In this document: positions 8,346 to 16,857 of the stretch, one piece after another
Numbering within the stretch: the first letter of the stretch is position 1
How the letters are laid out: every line of letters begins with the position of its first letter
Assembly: GCA_963813315.1 (NCBI GenBank)
Contig: CAWEYO010000023.1
Location: forward strand, 98,614 to 162,613
Source: CAWEYO01 sp963813315
Lineage (GTDB): Bacteria > Pseudomonadota > Alphaproteobacteria > Rhizobiales > Rhizobiaceae
DNA length: 64,000 bases
Direction of reading: 5' to 3'
Made by a program: the position numbers and the translations under genes
The notes under the pieces: generated by a model
Database searches by the model: none
The model's input: the letters and a program-made list of their open reading frames with translations, nothing else
What the model was told of the DNA's origin: nothing

Positions 8346-8726
8346 ATGGTCTTCCGCTCAGTCCCACTCGCCCTATGTTTCGTCTTCGCCTTGGCGATTG
8401 CCAGTGCCAGCGGCACCAGGGCCGCTGAGGCGCCCTTCGAACCCCGCCTTATGCGCCTGGCCGAGGTGTTGGGGTCGCTGCATTACCTCCGCAACCTTTG
8501 CGGCGAGAGCGGCGATCAGTGGCGCGGCCAGATGGAAAAACTGCTCGAAGCCGAAAGGCCCGATGCCACGCGGCGCGCAAGATTCATCGCCAACTTCAAT
8601 CGCGGTTATCGCTCTTTCGACGAGATTTACGTCAGTTGCACAAAGTCGGCCGCCGAGGCAATCAACCGCTACATGAAGGAAGGCGAGGCACTGAGCCGCG
8701 AAATAGCCGGTCGATATGGCAATTGA
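8346..8726 (+). CDS. TIGR02301-type secreted protein
   Basis: The 126-residue protein has a signal peptide (hydrophobic residues about 6-22, cleavage near TRAAEA) followed by a helical domain with LHYLRNLCGESGDQWRGQME and RARFIANFNRGYRSFDEIY, features of the alphaproteobacterial TIGR02301 family of unknown function. The two cysteines (in RNLCGE and VSCTKS) may form a disulfide in the periplasm. In rhizobia this family is often found near a Nudix gene, as here. Confidence 0.85.
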   Translation: MVFRSVPLALCFVFALAIASASGTRAAEAPFEPRLMRLAEVLGSLHYLRNLCGESGDQWRGQMEKLLEAERPDATRRARFIANFNRGYRSFDEIYVSCTKSAAEAINRYMKEGEALSREIAGRYGN

Positions 8727-8762
8727 CGACCGGTCGACTTATTCCCTGCAGCGGGCAAGATG

Positions 8763-8882
8763 CTAGAGCAGCGGCAGCACCGATGGAATCGGTGCTGCCG
8801 CTCTATCTCCTTACCTCAGTTATCTCAGCGTATTGTTTGAGCATCCGGATATTTCCCGAAACCGGTTTCCACTTTTGGGTCT
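8763..8882. repeat. Two-hairpin intergenic repeat, copy 1
   Basis: Hairpin 1 is AGCGGCAGCACCGAT / ATCGGTGCTGCCGCT (8769-8802). A linker with CTATCTCC follows, then hairpin 2, of which one arm reads GAGCATCCGGAT and the loop carries CGAAACCGGTTTCCACTTTT. Similar copies lie at 13752, 28774, 34591, 35136, 37611 and 58345. Confidence 0.85.
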
Positions 8883-9058
8883 AACGCGTTTAGGCCGTTT
8901 TGCGGTAGGGTCGAGGATCCATCTCCAATGGTTTCCCGCCGCGAATTCTGGCTGCCCCAAGAACAAAAATCCGCTCGAATTCGGTGCCCCACGTCACCCT
9001 GATCCCGGGCCGGCCGGTTGCGGTGCGTTTTCCTGAACCAGTTTTCGAACTCGCTCAT
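8825..9058 (-). CDS. Possible small protein with strong ribosome binding site (77 aa)
   Basis: The ATG at 9058 is preceded by CAGGAGGATGAC, a near-perfect Shine-Dalgarno at good spacing. The N-terminal about 30 residues (MSEFENWFRKTHRNRPARDQ) look protein-like. The C-terminal about 20 residues are encoded by the two-hairpin repeat, so the original 3' end may have been lost or replaced. No family recognised. It could be the remnant of a larger gene. Confidence 0.35.
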   Translation of the reverse strand: MSEFENWFRKTHRNRPARDQGDVGHRIRADFCSWGSQNSRRETIGDGSSTLPQNGLNALDPKVETGFGKYPDAQTIR

Positions 9059-9492
9059 GTCATCCTCCTGGCAATCAACGGACACCCTGTCCGATGCGCT
9101 ATGCCTGGCAGGAGTTTCGCGAACTTCGGTTTCGCTCTGATTTCAGAAAGAGGGAATTCGGTTACGGTTTTGTTTCAATGGTTTCTATACTTAGAAACGC
9201 GCGAACGCGGGTTGGCCGGCTGGTGGATTGTGGCAAACGCGCCACACGTCTAAACCAAAGATTAAGCGCCACAATTCGAATTAACTTAACCTTTAGGTAT
9301 CGCTGTCGGGTCCCCATTCAGTCGGCTAGAATGGCGACCAGACAATTCAGATTCCGAACCGGCATTGTGGAATGCCGTCGAAAAACGTCGTCATGGCAAG
9401 CAGTTAGTGGAACCTGGGTTAACGGATATCAAGCGACGGCTCAAGTCGATCCGGACGTGAACGGATGGAACTTGAAGAAGTGGAAATCGAGC
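9059..9492. other. Intergenic region upstream of the small gene at 9493
   Basis: About 430 bases. A frame is open in part of it, but the predicted peptide has a random, arginine-rich composition and I do not call a gene. The stretch 9270-9300 (AATTAACTTAACC) is AT-rich and may carry the promoter for the gene at 9493. No repeats were seen. Confidence 0.45.
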
Positions 9493-9750
9493 ATGGTACA
9501 TACTGTCGGCGACATCGACGCCCTTGTCAGGGAAGAAAAACGGCTGACCGCCATCGAAAGCCACAACGAAGCCTGGGCGGAAGGACTTTCCGCCGGCATT
9601 GAACCCGAGATCATCGCCGAGGCGGCGCTGGCGACCGCATTTGCCGAACTTCTGCGTTCGAGCGGCGAAGATGCCGCACTGGCCCTGCTCGACCGAATGC
9701 GCGACCGGGTGATCGCCGGTGACTTCGAGGAAGACAGGCGCTGCCACTGA
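9493..9750 (+). CDS. Hypothetical protein (85 aa)
   Basis: The ATG at 9493 is preceded by GAAGAAGTGGA. The peptide is acidic and helical (EEKRLTAIESHNEAWAEGL, then AALATAFAELLRSSGEDAAL) with no membrane segment; its composition contrasts with the arginine-rich sequence upstream in the same frame, which supports this start. It may be a small conserved rhizobial protein. I do not recognise the family. Confidence 0.55.
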   Translation: MVHTVGDIDALVREEKRLTAIESHNEAWAEGLSAGIEPEIIAEAALATAFAELLRSSGEDAALALLDRMRDRVIAGDFEEDRRCH

Positions 9751-9762
9751 CGCAGCTCCCGA

Positions 9763-9812
9763 CGTCATCATTCTTGCCCGGCGTCATCATTCTTGCCCGG
9801 CGTCATCATTCT
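9763..9812. repeat. Short tandem repeat, 19-bp unit
   Basis: Two full copies and one partial copy of the unit CGTCATCATTCTTGCCCGG stand head to tail just after the stop codon of the 85-residue gene. It does not look like a CRISPR (no spacers). Confidence 0.9.
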
Positions 9813-9908
9813 CGAAGGTGTTGCTCTGGCGCATCCCCAAGCCGGTTTTAATGTGTATGATCGCGGCAGATGACCAAGCCGGCCACGGCTTGCGTGAGAG
9901 AGCACGAC

Positions 9909-10796
9909 ATGATCTTGACAAGGCCTGGGAGGCCAAGGGCACCGGTCGCCCGGAAATCGTATTCGGCCGGCTGGCTCCAGTTGATGTTCGCGGCGTTTGT
10001 CCTGGGGCTATCGGTTCCCGCCACGCCAGCCTGGTCGCTACCGCAGGATCCCGCAAAGCCAATGAGCTTACCGGACAAGTACCTGGATCCGGATGCAGGA
10101 AACAGCCGGCTCGCTCTAAGCGAAATCAAGCGGGACGAAACGCCGTCGCCGCCCGCTGACGATGAGATCCGGGAGGAGCCGCTTCCACCCATCAATTCGG
10201 TTCCGCTGCCCGGCGCGGCCACGCCGCCGCCCACAGGCGAAGAGGCCGTACCCGAGGATGACGAACCCGACGAGGGAACTCCCGCCGAAGGCGGCCCAGC
10301 CCGGCCGGCAGTCGATCCGGATGCACCCCTTCCCGAAATCGTCTACGATCTCAAGAAGCTGCCCGAGCCGGTCAGGCGGATGAGGCAGCTGATCGTGGAT
10401 GCCGCCAAGAGCGGCAACCTCGATGGGCTCCGGCCGCTGATCGGCGTCGGCGAAGACACCACGCAGCTCTCGCTTGGGGGTATCGAAGGCGATCCGATCG
10501 CCTTCCTGCGTGAGCTGTCAGGCGACAAGGAGGGCCAGGAAATTCTGGCGATTCTGGAGGAAGTCCTGAGCGCCGGCTATGTGCACCTCGATGCCGGGAC
10601 GCCGAACGAACTCTATGTCTGGCCCTATTTCTTCGCGATTCCGCTTGAGAAACTCGACGCTCGCCAGCGCGTGGAGCTCTTCAAGATCGTAACGGCAGGA
10701 GACTACGAGGAAATGAAGACCTACGGGTCCTATGTTTTCTACCGTGTCGGCATAACGCCCGAGGGCCGCTGGTCGTTCTTCGTGGCGGGGGATTGA
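9909..10796 (+). CDS. Secreted or membrane-anchored proline/acid-rich protein
   Basis: The 295-residue protein has an N-terminal basic stretch and a hydrophobic segment (about residues 23-41, LMFAAFVLGLSVPATPAWSL), probably a signal peptide. It is followed by a disordered region rich in Pro, Glu and Asp (about 55-145) and a C-terminal globular domain beginning LKKLPEPVRRMRQLIVDAAK and ending with a YVFYRVGITPEGRWSFFVAG strand region. Conserved rhizobial exported proteins of unknown function have this shape. Starts upstream at 9870 are possible but less likely. Confidence 0.75.
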   Translation: MILTRPGRPRAPVARKSYSAGWLQLMFAAFVLGLSVPATPAWSLPQDPAKPMSLPDKYLDPDAGNSRLALSEIKRDETPSPPADDEIREEPLPPINSVPLPGAATPPPTGEEAVPEDDEPDEGTPAEGGPARPAVDPDAPLPEIVYDLKKLPEPVRRMRQLIVDAAKSGNLDGLRPLIGVGEDTTQLSLGGIEGDPIAFLRELSGDKEGQEILAILEEVLSAGYVHLDAGTPNELYVWPYFFAIPLEKLDARQRVELFKIVTAGDYEEMKTYGSYVFYRVGITPEGRWSFFVAGD

Positions 10797-10819
10797 CCGC
10801 GCCTGCCCTCCCCATGCTC

Positions 10820-12154
10820 TTAGGCAGGCGGCAGCGCCTCAGCGAATAGCACCGGCTCCCCCTGCCCCGGAGTAACAATCTCGCCTTCCCACATCACGCG
10901 GCTGCCGCGCACGAAAGTCCCCACCGGCCAGCCGGTGACTTGCCTGCCATGGTAAGGTGTCCACGCGGACCTGGATCCGGACTGGGTGTTGGTTATCGTT
11001 TCGCGCCGCTTCATGTCGACAACCGTGAAATCGGCGTCGTAGCCGGCGGCAATACGGCCCTTCCGCGCCATGCCGAACAGCCGCTGCGGACCATGGCTTG
11101 TAAGGTCGACGAAGCGCTCCAGCGACAATCGCCCAGCGTTCACATGATCGAGCATGACGGGCACCAATGTCTGCACTCCCGGCATTCCCGATGGCGATTG
11201 CGGATAAGGCTTCGCCTTTTCCTCGAGCGTATGCGGCGCATGGTCGGAGCCAAGCACATCGACAACGCCTTGCGAGATTCCGCGCCAAATGCCATCGCGA
11301 TGGCGGGCGTCACGCACCGGCGGGTTCATCTGGATCAGGCTGCCCAGCCTGGCGTAGTCGCCGGCGGTCAAGGTGAGGTGATGCGGCGTCGCCTCGCAAC
11401 TCGCGACATCCTTGTGTTGCTCAAGGAATTCGATCTCCTCGGCGGTCGAGATGTGCAGGACGTGGATGCGGGCGCACGCGGCGCGAGCGATGCTCACCAG
11501 CCGTTTCGTGCAGCTCAAGGCAGCAATCTCGTCGCGCCAAACCGGATGCGACGACGGGTCACCCTCGATGCGCTCGCCAAGGCGTTCGCGCAACCTGAAT
11601 TCGTCCTCGGAATGAAATGCGACACGGCGGCGCGTATTTCTGAGGATCGACAGGACGCTTTCGTCGTCCTCAACCAGAAGGTCGCCAGTGGACGAACCCA
11701 TGAAGACCTTGATGCCGGCCGCCCCCGGCAGACGTTCGAGTTCACCCGCATGTTTCGCGTTGTCGCGCGTGCCGCCGACCCAGAAGGCGAAGTCGCAGTG
11801 CATCCGCCCGGTCGCGCGGCGCACCTTGTCGGCAAGCGCTTCCTCGCTCGTGGTCAGCGGTTTGGTGTTCGGCATTTCAAAAACGGCGGTCACCCCGCCG
11901 AGCACAGCCGCCCGAGAACCGGTCTCGAGGTCTTCCTTGTGTTCCAGTCCGGGCTCGCGAAAATGCACCTGGCTGTCGACGACGCCCGGAAGGATGTGCA
12001 GCCCGCCGCAGTCGATCGTCTGTTGAGCTTCGGCGGCGCCAAGATCGCCGATCGCAGCGACGCGCCCGGCCACAACGCCAATGTCACGCTGACCTTGCCC
12101 GTCATGATTGACGAGAATGCCGCCTTTGAGGATCACGTCGAAGGTCCGTGCCAT
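10820..12154 (-). CDS. pyrC: Dihydroorotase (amidohydrolase, class I type)
   Basis: The 444-residue protein has the amidohydrolase metal motif VDSQVHFREPG (two His near residue 60), a candidate carboxylated Lys in the GIKVFMGSSTG region, HHLTL and the C-terminal metal ligand motif GSDHAPHTLEEK. It should cyclise carbamoyl-aspartate to dihydroorotate in de novo pyrimidine synthesis. I chose the ATG at 12154, preceded by AAGGAAG; longer in-frame starts would overlap the divergent ygfZ. An allantoinase-like function is the main alternative. pyrE lies 5 kb away on the same strand but not in the same operon. Confidence 0.88.
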   Translation of the reverse strand: MARTFDVILKGGILVNHDGQGQRDIGVVAGRVAAIGDLGAAEAQQTIDCGGLHILPGVVDSQVHFREPGLEHKEDLETGSRAAVLGGVTAVFEMPNTKPLTTSEEALADKVRRATGRMHCDFAFWVGGTRDNAKHAGELERLPGAAGIKVFMGSSTGDLLVEDDESVLSILRNTRRRVAFHSEDEFRLRERLGERIEGDPSSHPVWRDEIAALSCTKRLVSIARAACARIHVLHISTAEEIEFLEQHKDVASCEATPHHLTLTAGDYARLGSLIQMNPPVRDARHRDGIWRGISQGVVDVLGSDHAPHTLEEKAKPYPQSPSGMPGVQTLVPVMLDHVNAGRLSLERFVDLTSHGPQRLFGMARKGRIAAGYDADFTVVDMKRRETITNTQSGSRSAWTPYHGRQVTGWPVGTFVRGSRVMWEGEIVTPGQGEPVLFAEALPPA

Positions 12155-12232
12155 CGCTTCCTTCGGGTCTTGCCGCTCTCTTGCGGGCGGCTTACGTAAT
12201 GACCTTCCGAAAAGCAAGCTTTCCGCACGCCC

Positions 12233-13120
12233 ATGACCGTCGCTCAACTTCCCGATCGCACCCTCGTCGCCGTCTCCGGCCCTGATGCGGAGCATTTTCT
12301 TCAGAACATCATCACGACTGACCTCGATACGTTGCACCACGGTGTGGCGAGGCCAGGAGCCCTGCTTCTCCCGCAAGGCAAGATCCTCTTCGACTTTCTG
12401 GTATCACGCGCTGGCGCTGATGCATTCCTGCTCGACTGCCGATCGGACATTGCCGACAATTTCATCCGCCGGCTAATGCTCTACCGGCTTCGGGCAAAGG
12501 TAGAAATAACGAAGCAGGATCAAATGTTTGTTTCTGTTTCCTGGGGAAATGAATCCGGGGCTTCCAGCGTTGATTCAACTACCTCGCAAAGTGATTCAAG
12601 CACCGTTCTGGACCTGCGCTTTCCGGACCAGGAGGCAGTCCGACGGACCTATGCAGCCGGCATGAAGGTCTCCGGCGCGGCGGGCGACTGGAACGCCCTG
12701 CGGGTCGCTCACGGGATCGCCGAGAGCGGCGCCGACTACGCGCTTGGCGAGGCATTCCCCCACGACGTGCTTCTCGACGAACTCGGCGGCGTCGGCTTCA
12801 AGAAGGGGTGCTATGTTGGCCAGGAAGTCGTTTCGCGGATGCAGCATCGCGGCACAGCGCGGCGGCGTGTCCTGCTCGTTTCCTGCCTCCTGCCGCTGCC
12901 TGAACCGGGAACCGAAATAGTGGCAAACGGGCGCGCCGTGGGGTCGCTCGGAACCGTGGCGGGAAAGCACGGCCTTGCCATTGCGCGCATCGATCGAGTG
13001 ACGGAAGCCCTTGCCAGCGGCACGCCGCTCCTCGCCGGCCAGCTGCCGGTGGAGCTGTCTATTCCGGGCTGGGCCAAATTCATCTTTCCCCTGAATGCCG
13101 CCGGCGCGGAGGAGACCTGA
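12233..13120 (+). CDS. ygfZ: YgfZ/GcvT-like folate-binding protein
   Basis: The 295-residue protein carries the YgfZ signature KKGCYVGQEV (about residues 191-200), with the conserved cysteine, and an N-terminal GcvT-like fold (VSGPDAEHFLQNIITTDLDTL). Family members bind folate and help iron-sulfur cluster enzymes such as MiaB in the cytosol. It is transcribed divergently from pyrC and its last base overlaps the start of the HD phosphohydrolase, so the two are likely translationally coupled. Confidence 0.92.
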   Translation: MTVAQLPDRTLVAVSGPDAEHFLQNIITTDLDTLHHGVARPGALLLPQGKILFDFLVSRAGADAFLLDCRSDIADNFIRRLMLYRLRAKVEITKQDQMFVSVSWGNESGASSVDSTTSQSDSSTVLDLRFPDQEAVRRTYAAGMKVSGAAGDWNALRVAHGIAESGADYALGEAFPHDVLLDELGGVGFKKGCYVGQEVVSRMQHRGTARRRVLLVSCLLPLPEPGTEIVANGRAVGSLGTVAGKHGLAIARIDRVTEALASGTPLLAGQLPVELSIPGWAKFIFPLNAAGAEET

Positions 13121-13755
13121 TGGCGGACAGGCCGACAGCGCCACCGCGCGCCTGGCAGCGCATGCTGTCAGGACGCCGGCTTGATCTACTCGATCCGTCC
13201 CCGCTCGACGTCGAGATTGCCGACATTGCGCACGGATTGGCCCGCGTCGCTCGCTGGAACGGCCAGACGCGCGGCGATCACGCCTTCTCCGTCGCGCAGC
13301 ATTCGCTTCTTGTGGAGACGATCTTTTGCGAGATCGTGCCCGAAGCCTTGCCTGATGCCAAGCTTACCGCCCTGCTCCACGACGCCCCGGAATACGTGAT
13401 CGGCGACATGATCTCGCCATTCAAATCGGTTCTCGGCGGCGGTTACAGGAGTGTGGAGCAGCGGTTGCAGCGAGCAATCCACCTGCGCTTTTCGCTGCCG
13501 GCGGATTGCCCGGAAACACAGCGCGCTGCTATCAAGCGGGCCGATCAGATCGCTGCATATTTCGAGGCGACGCTGCTCGCCGGCTTCTCGGTGGCGGAAG
13601 CGACCCGCTATTTCGGCCGTCCACGCGCCTTCAGCGCCGACCGCTTCGACCTTGCCCCACGGCCCCCGAAAGCCGTGCAAAGGGACTTCATGAAGAGATT
13701 CGAGGCGATTGAAGCAGACCGAGCAAAAAGCGCACTGATTCGAAGCTTGCCTTAG
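13120..13755 (+). CDS. HD-domain phosphohydrolase (YfbR-like)
   Basis: The 211-residue protein has metal ligands H61 (VAQHSLLVE), H87-D88 (LLHDAPEYVIGD) and a distal Asp in KRADQIAAYFEA, the pattern of HD-superfamily nucleotidases. It may dephosphorylate nucleoside monophosphates. Its TAG stop codon is within the two-hairpin repeat at 13752-13857. The ATG overlaps the ygfZ stop (TGATGG). Confidence 0.9.
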   Translation: MADRPTAPPRAWQRMLSGRRLDLLDPSPLDVEIADIAHGLARVARWNGQTRGDHAFSVAQHSLLVETIFCEIVPEALPDAKLTALLHDAPEYVIGDMISPFKSVLGGGYRSVEQRLQRAIHLRFSLPADCPETQRAAIKRADQIAAYFEATLLAGFSVAEATRYFGRPRAFSADRFDLAPRPPKAVQRDFMKRFEAIEADRAKSALIRSLP

Positions 13756-13857
13756 AGCGGCAGACGCTTTGACGGAATCAGCGCTGCTGCCGCGCTATCT
13801 CCTTGTTGGAGCGTCGGATTGTCCCGAAACCGGTCCCACTTTCGGGTCCGATGCTTA
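13752..13857. repeat. Two-hairpin intergenic repeat, copy 2
   Basis: It starts TTAGAGCGGCAG and ends CGGGTCCGATGCTTA, with an internal CCGAAACCGGT. It fills the whole gap between two converging genes and contributes the stop codons of both (TAG at 13753-13755 on the plus strand, TAA at 13855-13857 on the minus strand). Confidence 0.88.
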
Positions 13858-14277
13858 GGCGGCGGCCATCGGGAGATTGGCAAAAATCTGCCAGGCGAAA
13901 ACGAGCAACGCCAGGAAGGCGACAGTGAAAACCACTGTGCGCACCCTAAGCAGAGCAGTTCCGGAGAAATAGGTCGCCGCATGTGCGATGCGAGCCCAAA
14001 AGAAAATCGCAGCGCAGGCACCCGTAATGCCGTTTGAAATCCCCGCCGCATTCGCGACAACAACCAGCCCCGCGAAGGCCCCAAACTGTTCCACCAGATT
14101 TAGATGGGCTCGATTCGCCCGCTTAACCCAGTGAGGAAAATTATCGATCTTGCGTCCCGCTTTGTATTCCTCGGCGGTCAGAGGGCCAGCGGTCATTGCC
14201 TGGCCAACGATTGTCGGAATCCACATCACGGCCAAGAGGATCGATGTCAGGAAAAGGTACCAAAGCTCGGTCGTCAT
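13855..14277 (-). CDS. MAPEG family membrane protein
   Basis: The 140-residue protein has four hydrophobic segments and the MAPEG-type core KRANRAHLNLVEQFGAFAGL followed by ARIAHAATYFSG. The eukaryotic members are glutathione-dependent membrane enzymes; function of the bacterial ones is mostly unknown. I chose the ATG at 14277 with GGGGGA upstream. It lies downstream of era on the same strand, with an AT-rich perfect palindrome just upstream that may give it a separate promoter. Confidence 0.9.
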   Translation of the reverse strand: MTTELWYLFLTSILLAVMWIPTIVGQAMTAGPLTAEEYKAGRKIDNFPHWVKRANRAHLNLVEQFGAFAGLVVVANAAGISNGITGACAAIFFWARIAHAATYFSGTALLRVRTVVFTVAFLALLVFAWQIFANLPMAAA

Positions 14278-14304
14278 GCTGCTGTCCCCCGGCTGCCAAA
14301 TCGA

Positions 14305-14340
14305 AATTAACACATTGATTAATTAATTAAAGTGTTAATT
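14305..14340. promoter_or_regulatory. AT-rich palindrome upstream of the MAPEG gene
   Basis: Nine-base perfect arms AATTAACAC and GTGTTAATT flank an AT-rich centre that itself contains TTAATTAATTAA. It lies in the 66-bp gap between the era stop and the MAPEG start and is far more AT-rich than its surroundings. An operator for a small regulator is a reasonable reading; a weak era terminator is the alternative, since no GC stem is present. Confidence 0.4.
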
Positions 14341-14343
14341 CTG

Positions 14344-15261
14344 TCAATGCGGGAACTCAAGCCCCATCTCGCGGTAGCGCTCGGGGTCGTCGCCCCAGTT
14401 TTCGCGCACTTTCACAAACAGGAAGAGATGGACCGGGTGCTCGAGGATTTCGCCGATTTCCTTGCGCGCGGCCTGCCCTATCGCGCGGATCGTCTCGCCC
14501 TTGTGGCCGAGAACGATCTTCTTCTGGCTGTCGCGCTCGACATAGATAACCTGCTGGATGCGCACCGATCCGTCCTTTTTCTCTTCCCATTTCTCGGTTT
14601 CGATGTGGGAGGAATAGGGCAGTTCCTGGTGCAGTCTTAGATAGAGCTTCTCGCGTGTGATCTCTGCCGCAAGCTGGCGCATGGGCAAATCGGAAATCTG
14701 GTCCTCGGGATAGTACCACGGCCCTTCGGGCAGTGCCCCTGCGAGATAGTCCAGGAGATCGCTGCAGCCCGATCCGGTAAGGGCCGAAATCATGAAAGTT
14801 CGCGTGAACTCGACCCGCTTGTTGGCCTCGGCCGACAGCGCCAGCAGATGTTCCGGCCTTACGCGATCGACCTTGTTCAGAATGAGGACTCTCGGCTGGC
14901 GCACGCCGACGACGTTTTCCAGCAGGACCTCGGCGTCACCCTTGATGCCACGCTCGGCATCGATCAGCACCAGCACAAAGTCCGCATCCTTGGCGCCACC
15001 CCAGGCAGTGGTCACCATCGCCTTGTCCAGCCTGCGGCGCGGGCGGAATATGCCTGGCGTGTCGACGAATACGATCTGCGCATTGTTGTGCGTCGCAATG
15101 CCGCGCACGATTGCCCGGGTGGTCTGCACCTTGTGGGTAACGATGGAAACCTTGGCGCCGACAAGCTGGTTGACCAGCGTGGATTTGCCGGCATTCGGCG
15201 CGCCGATCAGCGCTACGAATCCTGACCGTGTGGTGGGAGCCGTGCTTTCAGCTTCAATCAT
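14344..15261 (-). CDS. era: GTPase Era
   Basis: The 305-residue protein has the P-loop GAPNAGKS (residues 20-27), the G3 motif DTPG, the G4 motif NKVD and a C-terminal KH domain with HKGETIRAIG. Era binds 16S rRNA and acts in 30S subunit assembly at the membrane. I chose the ATG at 15261 (MIEAES), which overlaps the rnc stop, as is usual for rnc-era pairs; an upstream start at 15297 is in frame. Confidence 0.97.
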   Translation of the reverse strand: MIEAESTAPTTRSGFVALIGAPNAGKSTLVNQLVGAKVSIVTHKVQTTRAIVRGIATHNNAQIVFVDTPGIFRPRRRLDKAMVTTAWGGAKDADFVLVLIDAERGIKGDAEVLLENVVGVRQPRVLILNKVDRVRPEHLLALSAEANKRVEFTRTFMISALTGSGCSDLLDYLAGALPEGPWYYPEDQISDLPMRQLAAEITREKLYLRLHQELPYSSHIETEKWEEKKDGSVRIQQVIYVERDSQKKIVLGHKGETIRAIGQAARKEIGEILEHPVHLFLFVKVRENWGDDPERYREMGLEFPH

Positions 15262-15979
15262 GTCGGCCCTCTTCCTCGCCTTTCCAGACGCCTTCACACA
15301 CCAGCAGCGCCGTCGCGGCAGCCTGTTCCGCTTCCCGCTTCGACCGCCCGACCCCGGAACCCGGCCCGTAGTCGCCGACCCTGACTTTCACCGTGAAGAG
15401 AGGATCATGGTCCGGGCCTTCCCGGCCTTCGAGCGTGTAGACAGGCGCAACGCCGGCGGCTTGATGTGCCCATTCCTGCAACTCGGTCTTGGGATCGCGC
15501 CGCGCCGCGCCTGACGCCCTCGACCGGGGCTCCCAGTAGCGCAATATGAACCGTCTCGCGAGTTCGAGCCCGCCTTCGAGGTAGAGCGCGGCGATGAGCG
15601 ATTCCAGAGCGTCGGCGCGAAGGTTGACGCGCTTGCGCCCTTCAAGTGACCTGATCTCGCTGCCGGCGTGGATGAGATTCGGAAGGCCGATTTCTTCGGC
15701 TATTTCGGACAAGGTTTCGGTATTCACCAAGGCGTTCAACCGAAGCGAAAGCTCGCCTTCGGTTGCCGCCGGGAAGGCATTGAAAACAAGGTCGGCCACG
15801 ACGACACCCAGCACGCGGTCACCGAGGAACTCGAGCCTCTCGTAGTCTGCTCCGGTGCCCCGCCTCGCACTGGCATGGGTGAGCGCGCGGCGCAAACGAG
15901 CGTGGTCGCGGAACAGGTGGCCCGTCGGTTCCCTGAGCGCGATTGCCAGCGCCTCGCCGGTCAGCTTTTGCGGGGACAT
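15254..15979 (-). CDS. rnc: Ribonuclease III
   Basis: The 241-residue protein has the RNase III signature ERLEFLGDRVL (residues 47-57), the second acidic cluster (ADALESLIAALYLEGG) and a C-terminal double-stranded RNA-binding domain (KTELQEWAHQAAGVAPVY, then GSGVGRSKREAEQAAA). It processes rRNA and other double-stranded RNAs. It follows lepB by 18 bases and overlaps era. Confidence 0.97.
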   Translation of the reverse strand: MSPQKLTGEALAIALREPTGHLFRDHARLRRALTHASARRGTGADYERLEFLGDRVLGVVVADLVFNAFPAATEGELSLRLNALVNTETLSEIAEEIGLPNLIHAGSEIRSLEGRKRVNLRADALESLIAALYLEGGLELARRFILRYWEPRSRASGAARRDPKTELQEWAHQAAGVAPVYTLEGREGPDHDPLFTVKVRVGDYGPGSGVGRSKREAEQAAATALLVCEGVWKGEEEGRHD

Positions 15980-15997
15980 GTCGCCGCCTGAGAGGTT

Positions 15998-16756
15998 CTA
16001 GTGGACGGCATTGAAAAAGCGCGACAGACGGATCGACGTGGGCCATTTCCAGATCTCGAGCGGGCTCGCGCCGTCTGCTATGGAGAAAAAGACGATATTT
16101 GCGCGCCCCACCAGATTTTCGGCCGGCACGAATCCGACGGTAAAGCGGCTGTCAGTGGAATTGTCGCGATTGTCGCCCATCATGAAATAGTGGCCCTCGG
16201 GAACCACGAACTCCCTGGTGTCGTCGCCGATGGAATTGGGCGACAGATCGAGCGTGTCATACTGCACGCCGTTGGGCAGCGTCTCGCGATAGACATCCAC
16301 CGGGCGGTCGCGGCCGGGCTCGCCGGTAATGTCCGGATTGTCTATTTGTCCGACCTTTTCGCGTGGGACGGCCTCGTCGTTGATGAAAAGCTGGCCGGCT
16401 TTCATCTGAATGCGGTCTCCCGGCAGGCCGATGACGCGCTTGATATAGTCCAGCGAGGGCTTGGGCGGAAACTTGAAGACCACGACGTCGCCGCGCTCGG
16501 GATCGCTGCCCCAGATGCGGCCGGAAAAAATTGGCGGCGAGAACGGCAGCGAATGACGGGAATAGCCGTAGGCCCACTTGGTGACGAAGAGATAGTCGCC
16601 CTCCAGCAAGGTCGGCCGCATCGAACCGGACGGAATCGAGAACGGCTGGAACAGCAAGGTTCGGATGACGAGCGCCAGCAGCAGGGCCTGAACGATGACG
16701 CTGACGGTCTCGCCAAGCCCGCCGGACTTCTTTTCCGTTTTTTCTACCACGCTCAT
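15998..16756 (-). CDS. lepB: Signal peptidase I
   Basis: The 252-residue protein has a single N-terminal membrane helix (about residues 17-37), the catalytic serine S45 in IPSGSMRPTL and the catalytic lysine K106 in YIKRVIGLPGD, followed by the GDNRDNSTDSR box. It cleaves signal peptides of exported proteins on the outer face of the inner membrane. The ATG at 16756 has GAGGACG upstream; longer starts at 16846 would extend into the gap after acpS. Confidence 0.96.
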   Translation of the reverse strand: MSVVEKTEKKSGGLGETVSVIVQALLLALVIRTLLFQPFSIPSGSMRPTLLEGDYLFVTKWAYGYSRHSLPFSPPIFSGRIWGSDPERGDVVVFKFPPKPSLDYIKRVIGLPGDRIQMKAGQLFINDEAVPREKVGQIDNPDITGEPGRDRPVDVYRETLPNGVQYDTLDLSPNSIGDDTREFVVPEGHYFMMGDNRDNSTDSRFTVGFVPAENLVGRANIVFFSIADGASPLEIWKWPTSIRLSRFFNAVH

Positions 16757-16857
16757 GTCGTCCTCAATTGTGGGCCGGGTTCGTCTTATCCACTTGCGGA
16801 GCATGGAGCAACGCCACTTGTCGGCCGCGGCTCCGGGAGAGCGCACAAGTGTGGCCG

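Noticed and set aside
9763..9812. CRISPR or attachment-site candidate
   Set aside because: The units are head to tail without spacers and only 2.6 copies; a simple tandem duplication.
10940..12199. Long plus-strand open frame of 419 codons opposite pyrC
   Set aside because: It is antisense to a well-supported dihydroorotase, has no family features, and long antisense frames are expected in GC-rich DNA.
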